Source of the DNA: Cladopsammia gracilis
Lineage: Eukaryota > Cnidaria > Anthozoa > Scleractinia > Dendrophylliidae
NCBI GenBank assembly: GCA_022457155.1
Contig: JAJGOT010000208.1
Coordinates: 1,074,001-1,138,000, forward strand
Reading direction: 5' to 3'
DNA length: 64,000 bases
Under the pieces are notes generated by a model, which was given only the letters and a program-made list of their open reading frames with translations, made no database searches and was not told where the DNA came from. Of this stretch, positions 11,201 through 23,876 are shown piece after piece. Both the position numbers and the translations under genes were made by a program. The first letter of the stretch is position 1, and each line of letters begins with the position of its first letter.

Positions 11201-13051
11201 TGTGAAACCATGTGTCTTGTCTATTACATTTAATTGTAGGATGTAACATAAGGGCAAACCTTTCTGTGCATATATAAATATAGAAAGTTTGCTTGTTATG
11301 TTACCTCTGCATTTTCCCAGTTCTCCATTTTATTCTTGTAATTACGCACTCTTTTTGGCTTTCTTTTCTTTAGAGGAAGATGTAGCCTGCCATCCTCATC
11401 ATCAGAGTCACCATATTCTAATTTTTCTTCCTCGTCCAGTTTTCGAAGATTTTCTACTTTAAATCCTTTAGGAGCTAAAAAAATTGGAAACAAAATTTAT
11501 TATTAATATTTGCGGTGACAAAGACGCATGCTTCCTAATCTTATCATTTATCTCTGTACATTGTATTTACAGAATGATGTTGAAGACAATCACTTAAACC
11601 AAAATACCCCAGAGGAATCTGACAAGAGGAGGCATATGGTTGGGGGAGGGATGAATTTGAGAACATGTAACAACATTGTCAAATTCAAATTTCCAAGAAG
11701 TACAGTAAATGAACACCCCTGTAAGGCAGACACCTCTCTAATGCAGACAGTGGCGGACTGGTCCCAGCCGAATTTCACTTATTTGTCTGTAACTGAACTT
11801 CCCATAAGGCAGACATCTCTCTAAAGCCTGGTTTCCATATAATCGCAACGATCACAAGAATCGCAGCGATCGTTATTCTTGCGATCCCTGAGACCTCAGG
11901 TTTCCATATGATCACAGCGATTGAGATAGAAATTTTTCTATCTCTGCGATCGCAATCGCAAGGATCGTAACGACAAGGATCGCAAAGTTTTTGGTTTCCA
12001 TATGATTGCAAGGGTCGCACAATACTTTTTTCTGCGATTGCTGCGATCCTTGCGATTATATGGAAACCAGCCATGATCTGAGGGTGGCTGGCTTAGATAA
12101 GATTTAGATTTCTGTATATGATTTGAGAAAAATAAAGTTCATGAGTATAAAATTCAATCAAAATAAACCGCACTACTCACTTCTTCTAACCCTCGGAGAT
12201 CGCAACATGTTTCCTTTGATATCCATATCCTCAAGCTCATGCCATTTACTGTATCTATACTTGGAGGCAGGTAGCTGAATGATAAATATTGAAAAACAAA
12301 TACACAATCAACATTATCGATCGATTTTGATTTCCTCTTTTGCATCATAACTGATTTACACAATTTTAACATGTTTCCAGCTGATTTTATCTTAGTTTTA
12401 TTATATTTACACGCACTAGACTGAAGATCTTTGTGTTGAACATTGAATGAAGGCAGCTGATGTTCTTCAAAATAAATTCAGTTTCTGCTTTGATTGACCG
12501 GACATATTGCCAAACTACACACTTTCATCATTTACAATAGATTCTTCTACAGACTAAACGGGAAAAAAAACGCAAAGCCACTTGAGAGATTTAAGTCTAT
12601 AAGTTGAGGATTAAGATTTGACACGCGGGCAAAATTCCAAATGCACGCCATATTTGCCGCGAGATTTCGCCAACAAATATGTCGACTTTAATAACGCTTC
12701 GGCTCGCTAAACACCAATATTAAAACTATATATTTTTTATTGTGGTTTTATCAACTTCAAGCTCGTTAGGAAGCCACGGTGTATTCTCTTGCAGAAAACT
12801 AACTTACCGGCAAAACATCTTCGGCTTCGAAGCTCCCATGCGGATTCTGTTCTCTAGCTTCTTCTTGCGCGCGATGTACCGTAAGGACTACAATCGGTAC
12901 CGATGTGTAGTTTTCTTTTTCCTCTTGTGTTGACCTGAAGTAAGACAAATTATTCTTGTTATTTCTGTGGCTTTTAGACTTAAGTTGAAACTATGAGCGA
13001 TGATAATAAAGCCACAATCACTTACTCTTCGGACATGATGGGCACAGTCAT
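8251..13051 (-). CDS. Leucine-rich repeat protein, 8 exons, 287 aa
   Basis: Exons on the minus strand: 13051-13026, 12934-12808, 12274-12181, 11474-11305, 10916-10774, 10023-9978, 9313-9162, 8356-8251. All have GT/AG borders and the phases chain to 288 codons including TAG. The first in-frame ATG was chosen; a second lies five codons later (MTVPIM). Residues 1-139 are charged and probably disordered, with an acidic patch ([11 protein letters not shown]) followed by a basic stretch ([16 protein letters not shown]) that could be a nuclear localisation signal. Residues about 140-265 hold leucine-rich repeats ([33 protein letters not shown]) and a classical cap ([20 protein letters not shown], then LLDG). 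Such short LRR proteins are usually binding scaffolds; the partner is unknown. I do not recognise the orthologue. The 46-base exon 6 encodes most of one repeat and is easily missed. Confidence 0.85.
8933..9100. mobile_element. Short hAT-like MITE in LRR intron 7
   Basis: The termini CAGGGGTGTAGCTAAGA and TCTTAGCTATATCCCTG are inverted with few mismatches. The 168-bp unit has no coding capacity. A relative with CAGGGATGTAGAT ends lies at 19950-20115 in the p53-family gene. Confidence 0.5.
9340..9635 (-). mobile_element. tRNA-derived SINE with perfect 12-bp target duplication
   Basis: The minus strand begins GGCGGCACGGTGG and contains an A box (TGGTCTAGTGG) and a B box (GGTTCGAGCC), i.e. an internal RNA polymerase III promoter from a tRNA. 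A unique body of about 200 bases follows. AATAAAAGCAAG flanks the element exactly on both sides (9328-9339 and 9636-9647), the mark of LINE-assisted retroposition. It sits in LRR intron 6 only about 15-27 bases from the acceptor of exon 7. A truncated relative lies at 60803-60925. Confidence 0.8.
10201..10735. repeat. Decayed member of the poly-G/poly-C element family, LRR intron 5
   Basis: This is a G-rich stretch of short degenerate AGGGTATC- and TAGGG-type motifs ending in a poly-C run (about 10682-10697). It resembles the interiors of the better preserved copies at 28451, 34024 and 61332. Exact ends cannot be defined. Confidence 0.35.
11703..11825. repeat. Pogo-like element fragment
   Basis: Motifs such as AGGCAGACACCTCTCTAA and ACATCTCTCTAAAG match the subterminal repeats of the element at 496-1387. 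The copy is interrupted on its right by the CGATCG-rich hairpin element at 11826. It lies in LRR intron 3. Confidence 0.5.
11826..12071. mobile_element. GGTTTCCATATGATCGC-type hairpin MITE, copy 1
   Basis: The ends GCCTGGTTTCCATATAATCG and CGATTATATGGAAACCAGC are inverted. The interior is built of degenerate GCGATCGTAGCGATC-like motifs that are self-complementary. A larger copy lies at 53692-54250. Both copies directly follow a CTCTCTAAA of a pogo-like repeat. Confidence 0.6.
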
Positions 13052-16000
13052 TTTGATTGCTTGTCTCAGCTGTGCGTTATGCAAAGTACGAGCTCAATTT
13101 TCATCGTTTCGTTGACTTAATAAACAAATCCTGTTGTAGCTAAACGTTTAGTTAGGTCTCTGGAAGCAGAAATGGTCTTTCAGGACAGACAAATAAAAAA
13201 ATATAGTCAGAAAGTCACTCGTAGAAACCAAAATACTCGGAAACAAGGCATGTCCTTTGTCGTAATCTTTCACGGTACAAAGGCTTTGTGACGTAAGTAA
13301 CCTAGCAACAGAGTAAATAAACAAGTACTTATGCCCTTTGTTCACCGCAAGATGTCTGCAAATTTTCGTTTTCATTGGACTAGAGTCGTTGTTTTGAGGT
13401 GTCTGGGAATTATTTTGTTTCGCTGCTCAGGCGACAGTGGAAGGTTTGGGTAACTAAGCACAGAGGCGTAAATGTCGTGAATAATAGCTAAAAAACTAAG
13501 CGAAGAAATGTAATAATACGCGCGCGGAATTGAAATTCGCTTAGCCAGAATATCAATAACACTAACACGAGATTTTTGTTTGTGATCTCTCGATGTCTTT
13601 CGCAAGTTACAATATTTGGCGTGACGCAGCAACTTATGCAGTATTGACCACTAACAGTTCAACGGATTTGAATAATTTTGTTAGGAAATGTTTCCCCATT
13701 GTTTGGTAATCACGGGAGAGACAATCTTAAAATTATTATAAATTTCTTCAGAGCCAAGCTACACAGTACGTTTCCCCCTCCGAATCAAGAATGGCACTTT
13801 TGGACTGCCAAACCTTTGTTGTGAGGAGTGGTTTGGGAGCCGGACTTGAATTCTGGAGATCTCGGGTTCAATATCCGGTCTGCCGTGAAACGTCTAAGGT
13901 CTTCCCAACATATAACTACCGAAGCAATTCGTCGGGTACTTAAGTTAGCAAAAAGAGAAGCAACATGTTTCATATAACATTTTTTTATTACATTTTTTTG
14001 CATTCACGGCATCCTGCAGTACGAATGTAACTATAAATTCCCCTCTTTTAATCTATTTTAAGTTGTAAGCTGGCAATAGCTCCACAGGCTAAGTTTACAG
14101 CAGAATATTGCTAAATATACTAGATTTCTCTATCAAAGAAAAACAGATAAATCAAGTTATATCCCGAGGGTAAGGGAATGGGGAATGTAGATCCCGAGGG
14201 TAGTTTGGTTAAAACTATACCCAAAAAAATCCAACGGTCCAAACCCCCCAAAATTCCCTTTTCTCTCTGCATAAAAACGGTTACGCCTTTTGTCCTCACC
14301 GAAGTCTTTCACCCTCAAAAAGTCACCAGAAAATTCCTAACCCCCCAAAAGTCCCCAGATCGCAAATTTAAAACCCCCAAGAAGGTCTTCGCGCCGTCCC
14401 GTCACTGTTATACCCGAGTACTCCCCCCTCCCCACTGGGGACAAGACACAGTTTAAATGTCCATTAAAAAATTATATAGACAGCAACGACATGCGCTGTA
14501 CTTAACGTTAACTGTTAACAACAACATATTTCAGCAAAACCATTGTATTATACAATTTATGTACATTTTGATAGTCTCCAACCTGAAACAGGTCTTGACA
14601 TTTAAAGCAATCTACCTCCCAAAATTATTTCCTAGTTTTAATTTTAAATTTCTACACATAACAGTTTTTCTATCAAGTGTCGTCAACCAAAACCACAGTA
14701 GTCACTTGAACGGGTGTTTCTTGGTGTTGCAGAAGCCATTGTTGGTTAGCTTTTGTGTTGTGGTGTGGGTATTGTTCAGTGTCTTTTGAATCTTTGTTTT
14801 ACGTCATTTGGTGCACCATCCGCAACACCAAGAAACTACCACTTGAACTGGCCAACCAAGACAGAGACAGACAATCTAATGAACCAATCAGAGCTCAAAG
14901 CACACAAAGGTAGCTAGCACCATAGTTTTAAAATAGAACAAACTGGTTATGAAGCTCAACAAAATTAATTTCAAATAGAGTGTTCAAAGCCGCTTTGTTT
15001 TATGTTGAATGAACCGTGACCATGCACATTGTTTTGTTTAACGTGTGAGCCCAAATGTTTCTACTGGTCAGTTGCTCATATGCATTTCAATACCATTTGT
15101 GTTTTGTGCACGGTCAAGGCAAACGAACAACAGAAATGGAGAACAAAAACATATAACAAAGGACTGACTGAGTTTCATAACCAGTTTATTCTATGAACTA
15201 TGCTAGCACCAAACGCGAGAAAACGCATGCGAGCAGCTAACAGTTGGATTTGGTTTTTCCTTGATTGGTTGATCAAGCGGCACAAAGCTTAACAATGTAA
15301 AACCAGAGCAACTCGAACTTGCTTTCGACACTTAATTGAAAACCGAGACCAAATTAGTTATTTAACAAAATGATTAAAATTTACAGTTATGGATACAGCC
15401 TAAAAGCGGCTTTTGTTTTAAACAAAACACAACACGAGTAGTCGCTTAAGCCTATTTTGCTGGGCCAGCATTCGTTTGGCTTGCAAAAAATCTACAAAGA
15501 TTCTAAGATTAAAAATTCAATAAATTGATTGTTTTAAAATCACTATTTTACACCTCAAATGAAACAAAACTTAACACCATATAAACTTGGTGGAAATTCC
15601 TATAATAAACGAAACCAAACTTAATCTTTCATGAAGGAAAGCTCACACATAATCATAATTTCTATGATCTTTGCATTTGCTTTGTATAAGCAAACTTGCC
15701 AATATAAAAATACTCTGAACCACTTGCTCTTGGAAACTTGAAGCAAGCAGTGGAAAATAGACATCAAGAGTATGAACACTTAATAAAACCCTCTTATGAA
15801 ACTATTGTCACTAATTGGGTCTCAAAAAATCTTTTAATTGACCTAAACTTTGTAGTACTTTCATTGAACCTACAGACTTTTTCCATGTACATGTAAATGA
15901 TGTTGTGTTTTCTAGAAAACATGTCAAACAATTTGCAGACACTTTTCTTTTGTAACATCCAAAAGAAATAATTTGCATACATGTGATGTATAACACAATG

Positions 16001-16448
16001 TTCAAATAGGTCCACATTCAAACCTTATTGCAGGTGGCTCCCTAGAGTTTTACCATCCAGAGTTTCAAAACTCTTTAAGAACTCTGCACTCTCGTCCTTT
16101 TTTACTTACATTGTACTGTGCCTTTCAGTAACACACAAACTCTGATGTTCAAACAACAGTATCGTTTTTCACTGCTGCAATTGTCATTTAGCAGATGCCT
16201 CAAGAAACAAGGATATTTAACTCAACTGGGTCAAAAAGCCATGCTTTGTGATTAGTGGATTTTGATCCATTTTGTCTGTTGATGTTTTTACATGAAGGGA
16301 TCCAATGTTTATCAAATTACAGTATGATTGACAGCAGTGTAAAACATAAACATTATTGAAAGGCGCAGTGCACTACAAGAAAGCCCAATGTGTCAGTGCG
16401 TAAGTATTATGTATTTCCCCCCTTCCAATGAGTTCATTATGTCCTCTA
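13052..16448. other. Gene-free stretch between the LRR and p53-family genes
   Basis: No exon is supported. Visible content: a decayed poly-G family member at about 14160-14440 (GAGTACTCCCCCC near its end), an inverted pair at about 14712-14860 (CACTTGAACGGGTGTTTC and its complement), and another inverted pair at 14915-14960 / 15170-15214. The last pair carries the AACCAATCAGAGCTC motif of the MITE family at 21155. Part of this must be the 3' UTR of the p53-family gene and the promoter of the LRR gene (just upstream of 13051 on the minus strand). Confidence 0.4.
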
Positions 16449-18389
16449 TCAAGCTAACTCCACATGATGGTAACCTTTCTTTTCTAACGACACAGTCCGT
16501 CGTAGAGTGAACCTTACAGCGTTGATACCAGTCCCGCCTCCAGAGCTCTGCTGGGACGAGGAGGGGGAATGGTACGAGGAGCCAGAATCTGAGCGTGAGA
16601 GTTGTGAAAATGTCGGTGGTGTTCCATCCACTTCATCCTATAATAACAAAATACTTTTATCAACTATTTTCAGTCCCAAGCTTAATGTTGAAAATTTTTA
16701 ATGTTAGGAGAGAACTTTGAAGTACATCAAGGGTGTTTACATTTACACAGACCATCCAGCTGACCCAATACCCACCAAACTCTGTGAATTTTATTGTGAC
16801 AGATTTTTGTTTATGACATGTCACATTTCCATAGCAACCATTTTTGACAGGTATGTTTACTCAAATTTTGAATTTCTTGCTCGTAAATTATAACCCTTTT
16901 CTTGGAGTAAACTTTACAATTTAATTACAATTATTTTAGCATACTTCTATCAATTTTGATTACATCTGATCCAATTTTTGACCTTTTCTGACATCATGGA
17001 GCAGATCCAAAATGATGCCAGCCATTCCAAGATCATGATGTAATTTCACATCACAAGACATCATCACATCATGTGACCAACCTTGACGTCAACCAAACAA
17101 AAATCCAGTCTGAATAGGGTTTACTGTTAGATACCAGTAATATGTTTTAAGTATGAACGGTACAAAAACACACACAGCAAAGATGACTTAATTACCTGCT
17201 GCGAATCAGTTGAGTTTTGAGAATCAGAGTTTTGGGAATTCTGAGAATTCTTAAATTTTCCACATGGCAGGCAACTGTTGGTCAAAAAAGATAAGTACAT
17301 GTTACCGTTAAGAAACATTTCCACATAGAAGGTGTCCAAGCCATAATATACATGTAAACATTTAACTATGAGTGAAAGGTAGGGGTATAACTGCCTTATG
17401 TTGAACAATGCGTTTGTTTTAAGATGCTCATGAACCTTTCACTCTTAATACTCCCAGAGAGCCAAAATATTAATATCATAATTCAAAAAGGATCCCAAAC
17501 TTCATTTTGCAGAATATTGAAAAACAGATGGTGCCATGCAGAAGTACTACCAATTGAAAGAGGTTTCGTTTGAATGGTCACACCATAGGATTTAGTCGAC
17601 AGACTCAAAAGTTAGAACTACACAACATGATTGACTCTGGGAGTTTAACAAAATAACATACTTGTAAGCGGTATGAAAGATTTGTGTGCTGCTTTAAACT
17701 CACCTTGCCCTGTAACTGTCGATTTGTGCTTGTGGAACCATGTCCATTAAATCCAGGCTCTCTTTGATTTTCAGTAGCATTTCATATTTCTCACGACCTT
17801 TGACCTAGTCAGGAGATAGGACACAGGCAACAGTATTCCAAAAATTATCTTTTTGGAAGAAAAAAAAGTGGTAGTATTCGTGTAAAATTAAGCATGGGAG
17901 AAAATGCTGTTCTTTACAGGAGCTTGGCCAGTAGCCAAGGGTGCATAATGAACTGACCTTTGGGGCAGGTGAATAAGGGGGGGAGTGAATATGGGGGCAG
18001 GGGGAGGGGGGAGTGAATGTTAGAGCTGGGCCTTATTGGGGGGGGGGGGGGGGGGGGTAGTGGTACTGGTCACAGAGCCTGGGCTCAGATATTCTCAGCA
18101 TTGTACTCCTTGGGCTGCTTCAAATTTTCTTAAGCAACTGGCCTTGAAACTCCACAAGAATAAAAGACATTATTAGGGTAAACAAAGATTATGTGGTCAT
18201 AATGATCAGAAGTGCTGGAAAAAAATTAACCTTGATAAATCCTGTTTCGAGCGCCAATAGTCTACATTTGTAATTTTTAAAGTCACAACTGATAAAATAA
18301 ACCAACCTGTATTGTGAAAACTTCCTCTTCATGTGTTTTGAGTTTTTTTAGAGGGTTCTTATCCACAGTTAGTGCACGAACCTCAAACC
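16449..18389 (-). other. Tetramerisation domain and C-terminal tail exons (9-12)
   Basis: Exons 9 and 10 split the oligomerisation domain after EEEVFTIQ. Exon 11 encodes a short Asn/Ser/Gln repeat ([11 protein letters not shown]) and exon 12 a Ser-rich stretch plus [15 protein letters not shown]. In p63/p73 the VRFTLRQTISF motif follows the SAM domain. Here introns 10 (17275-17703) and 11 (16638-17195) show no SAM-like coding sequence on the minus strand. Confidence 0.8.
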
Positions 18390-21300
18390 CTGAAGACAAA
18401 TAGGAATGAGCTGAAGGAACAACAACAATAAAAAAAAACAGTTAGCTGGATATCATCATCAATAGCAATTCAATGAAATGAAGAATACGATCCTTGCAAC
18501 GATGAGCCGATAAATGCAATCACAAAGCCTGAAAAAATTTCAAGGATTAAACAGGACTTCAATTGGTCACTCCGAAAAATACCATAAAACTCTTTTATGC
18601 GCAGGCTCAGCCTCACCGAGGTGTAATATTATTCAAGTCTCCTTTGTTAGAATGGCACAATGGAATTCAGAGTACATGTAGGAATGCTAGGACGTAGCAT
18701 TGTGTGTTCGCATACAAATGTGCACCGTATGCAAATTGACACGAAGTTGAAGAATAGCACGTGCAGTTTGTGCAGAAAACAAAAGAAATTGGAAAAATGA
18801 GGCTAACAGTGTACATCAAGCACCACCCAAACCTGCACTTTAAAGAGTATTACAGGGTGTTCATTAGGTATCGGAGATCGGAGAATTCTCTGCCTATTAC
18901 GAACAATTCTCCGGCTGAATTTTGATGGCAATATGTAGCTATCTTCACTCCTTCATAATATTCTCCTGTTACTTTACACTATTCTCCTGCTACTCAAATT
19001 CTTAATGAAAACCCTGGTATTATGGTATTTTTAATAGTTTCTGGAGTGGGAAATTTGTGACCTTAACATTACTAAATAAATATTTTCCTTTGTTTCAGTT
19101 GCATAATCTATTTCAAAACAAAACAATAAAAAACTAAAATCAGGAATCAGACTCAAAAATAATTTAATTCCCATACTCACATCTTTTTTTGGTTAGTTTG
19201 GGAACTTGCGGCTTGCTGGTTTCTTCTGCACCTCTGGATGTTGACGGCCCCTCGGGGGGAGTGTGAGGAGCTGAATTCTCCTGAGGGGTAAGGGGTGGAG
19301 TTGTATTAGGAGTTGACGTACAAACTGGAGGCATTTGAGGTTCTGCAGAGCTGAATGTTGGGTTATTTGAGCGTTTTTTTGCTTCTGCAGCTTCTTCGAT
19401 GCCTCTGTCTCTCCCAGGACATGCACATATGCGGACATCTTGAGCTTTTCGCCCCAGTACCATATGTCTGAAAAGAAAATTTTCAACACTTGTCAATGAG
19501 TATTTACAGTAAAGGTTAAGCCTACAAAAAATCCAAAGAAGTTGTGCTACTGAATTAATGCTACTTGCAGAACCATTAAGGGTAAAGTTCCTCAGGAGCC
19601 ACAGCCCAGGTTCTGCAGTAAACAGAAGTATTGCGGCGCTTATTCAATGGCGGTACTTTATAATATTGTTGCTGTCATCTGCGGTGCTTATTTGAGGGCG
19701 AGCGCATTCATTAAGGGGTGGCAATTTTATTGAGTACATGTGGTAAAATTTGAAGGGGTGCCTGGAAAAAAGCCCTAAGTGACTTCTGATAAACTGCTAG
19801 ATCCTCATTCCAAATTCCCTTGTATTCCCTTGTGAAACACAGGGAGAATTTGATTTCCATTTTGGATGGAGAAGGGTAAACTGGCATCTCTTTTGAGCAT
19901 CTTTCGAGCATCATCTTAAAAAATTACACAACTGACAAGTCATGTAATGCAGGGATGTAGATTCAGTTTTTAACTGGCGGGAATATAGAACTGACAGACG
20001 GGTAAAAAATAGAAAAATGTAGTCCTTTTAAAGCTACACTAGGCTTTAACAGTCGGAAAAATGATGTTGACAGCCGGGTAATTTCCCCGGCTCCCGGCTA
20101 TTATCTACATCCCTGTAATGGAATCAAACTTTTCTTCAGACAGTGCTTAAACAATGTCGTACACTTGTGTACTCTAATTCTTACCCATATTCCAGTGTGA
20201 ATATCACCAAGATGGGACGTCTGTTTAAACCTCCAGGACACGAACTGAAACACATCATCTGAAACATTTCTGTGACAAAGTCACTTCCAGCTACAAAAAA
20301 AGAAAAGTCAAAAAAGGGCATGAAGAATATGTAGATCTTTTGTCTGGATGCTTCAGCATTATTGGTCTGTTTACAAAAAAATTTTGCCATCCTTTGTTCT
20401 TGATTTAAGTGTGATTGGCCAATTTTCTTCCAAGTGGCCCGTTTTGAGTAGTCGCACTGTAAATACAGTAAAAACCCGCAAGTAAGAACCTGCATTTTCC
20501 CAAGTTAGCCTAAACAGGTTCTTACATAAATGGTAATTAGCACAAATTTAGGCTATTTAGGTTCTTAAATAGGTTCTTATTTTCTGAAGAAAAAAAATTA
20601 CATTGTAGCTAATATAGAATTTAGTGGTATTCAGCCTATTTCTTATACAAAATCTGCATCCCAAGTAAGTATATATGTAAACATGACTATAATAAGAAAA
20701 ACTGAAGCACTGGTCACATGAATTTTGAAGTCCTCCTTCAGAACATAACATTATATACATGTACTGTAATGCCCAGATTTTAGAAATAAGAAGCTGTTTT
20801 AAATTTTAGGCTAAACAGGTTCTTAAAAACTAGGTTCTTACTTGGGGGTTTTTACTGTATCCCATCTTACTTCCCACCAAAAGAGTAAAAAGAATTGCAG
20901 GTTAGGGATACATAATTTATTGCCATCTCAAAAGCCACACCCTTTGCGCCAACACACAGTACTTACAAGGGAAGGGTTCCTATTCCACTCCCACAATCTC
21001 TTACTCACCCTGTGGCATCCCCAGGGGTATTTTTAAACTGTGTCGGCCAGTCTCGGGGCAGGTCTCATAAATTGTTTGCGGATTTTCACACCTCAGCAGG
21101 TGTTTTGGAGCATGGTGACCTGACAAAGACATCAAAAACAATAAATTTATTAGTTATAGAGCAGTTTTCAATTGAGTGTGAAAAGTAATTACACAATTGC
21201 TTTGGTTTTGCATTGCTACGCTTTGTGATTGGCTAAAAAATCTCATGCCATTTTCTCTACCAATCAGAAGTAAAACCAAAACCAATCATGACTTGCTCGC

Positions 21301-23843
21301 ACACATTTTCCCACGCTTGGCGCCGCCGACATGTAATTGCTTTGAGCTCTGATTGGTTCATTGGATTGTTTACAACTGCTGTGATTGGTCAGAGTAATAA
21401 CTTTGGTTTTGGTTTTATGACACTCAATTGAAAACTACTCTATAAGATTCAGAGAGCTTATAACAGATTGATGAAGGACTTTCCTAGAAGTTGAAGATTC
21501 GGAGAGCTACATTATTTTGTATATCTTTCTCATTTCATTACTCAGCTTAACTTCACATATTTCTAGCCTGCCAAGCTTAAGTTTCATGGTAAACGGTCAA
21601 CTTAGCTTTTGCTTACCACAATCTCATTTTTAACTTTCAGTTACCATCGCCTCTCTGTGAAACTTGTCCAGGGCTCAAAAATAGTTTTGTTTGGCCATCC
21701 AGGACAAGTAGATTTTTGTGTAAGTTAAGTAACTTTTCCACTCACTTGCCCAACAGGCAAGGATATGGTCAAGCTGACTGTGAACTAAGCTTTTTAAGAA
21801 ACAATTTATAGAAATTCAGTGCTCAACCTTAACTTTTTAACTTTCTAGTCCTTGGGCTAGTGAGGTTTGAAATTTACTAGCCAACAGGCATCACCTGGTA
21901 GCCAAACCTTAGGTTTGAGCTTTCGGTCGTGCACCGCGCTCACTGTTATTTCGGTCGGGCTCTGCGCTCACTTCATTTTGATTGTGCTCCAGGCTCACTG
22001 AGCTCAACTTGTAGGCAAGTCTACAAACACCAGAATTATCTGATTGTCTGAATACTAATAAATTGATGTTGTGCTTTTTATGTTTGATTTATTGGTGAGA
22101 TTATTACTGTACAATCATGTGCAAAGCATGTACTTTTACAAGTAAAAGTACATGCTGAACAGAAGAGTAGTAAACACACTATCATGACAGGTTGGTTAAC
22201 TGTTCATTATGGTCTGACAGTAGTACTTTTTCCCATCTGCGACGGTGTAATATACCCAAGGAAATGTTGTTTTCCACTCAGATGAAAATGTTGATTGTTT
22301 GAACTTGACTCCCTTGTCCTTTCTGAATTCGAAGGATTTTTTTGGTTGTGCTTCATCTTCTTTCTTATTGTCACGCTGCTTCTTCTTGTAAGTATTGCAT
22401 TTGCTTGAAACTTTTGCGAAAAAGTAGTCTATTCTTTTCATGCTTAATCAAGCGCCCTAATCAAGCGTGGCGAGCAAGCGATGATCAAAATCCAAAATGA
22501 GGATGATCAACTTACAAGATGGTGGCCTGTCCATGAGTTACTGGGCCTCACTAGTGTTCAGTCTTCCCAACAGTCTTTTGCTGGAGTCAGCCATGGAGTT
22601 ATCAATCGTAAAATGCGAGAAAACTTTCTTTCTTTCTTTCTCTTTCTCTTTGGCAATCAACTAAATTTTTTTCTTTACTTATCTTTTCAAAACCTCTTCT
22701 AACACGACTAGCCCAGTGGCAAGTGGTCTTCAAATTTTATTAGTCCAAACCCAATTTTTACTAGCCCTGGGCTAGTGGACTACCGCTAAGGTCAGGCACT
22801 GGAAACTTGTCCAGGCAAGTAAAACTTAAGACTTGCTTGCCCTTTTTTAGCCCTGTTGTCACGAAAAAAAAATAGTTTGAACAGAGGGCAGCACATAATG
22901 CCTCCAATATGGACTCACTGGGTATAATCTTACCATCCTTTTGCTTGGTAATGTGGTTAGGACAACGCTCGATGATTTCCCGATAATGCTCTGGTTGTCT
23001 GTAGATCACAAGAACTCTCACATAGAAACCAGGAACAGGTGGAAAAACTGCAACAAAAAGAACAATGCTAGTCAGAGAACAAATGTTAATAATAGCATTG
23101 TCTGAAACTTGACAATTAGTTTAGTGGTTGGAAGGAAGCTCTGTACTCAGAAACACTTACCGGTAAACAGAAACATGAAAGAACACAAAGCTTTTACTGT
23201 AAGTACGGCTTCATGGGGAGATTTAATCCTTGTGGTGATAGGTGATTTAATCCCATTAGTAATTAATTAATTAATATTTTTTTCTGGTTTCCTTTCAATT
23301 TGCTAACAGTTCTTGACACTGAAAAGAGATTATGACGCCTCAGCTGAAGACACCCAGTGCAGCTTAAATTGAGGTGTGTTTGGAATGCTAGAACTTAATT
23401 CTAGTAAATTGTATGGGGTACTTACAGCTTTATGTGTCGTTTCATGAATGTTCAAGTCAACATTCAATATTGAGCATGCATTTAACAAATAACAAATAAC
23501 AAATAGATAAATTATGTAAATAACAAACATGATAATATTGCTGATAAAATAATGGCAACATCACTTCTGCAATCTTTTAAGATTTTCTTCTTCTAAATAC
23601 CAGTAACCTACATAACATTTTCTGGGGGATTCGTTATACAACACAGGGTTCGCAACACCTTTTTCAACAACTCTTGTATTTCTGCGCACAGACATACTTA
23701 TATGCCACATGGCCAACAGGCTTCACTAAGCTTTGTACCAAAACAATATTTAATATTATTATTGCACACTTAAATAGCTAACAGCTTAGTGATACCCCTC
23801 ATATAAGATGTTGCAGATTCAATTCAATCGTAAACACTGCAAT

Positions 23844-23876
<33 letters not shown>

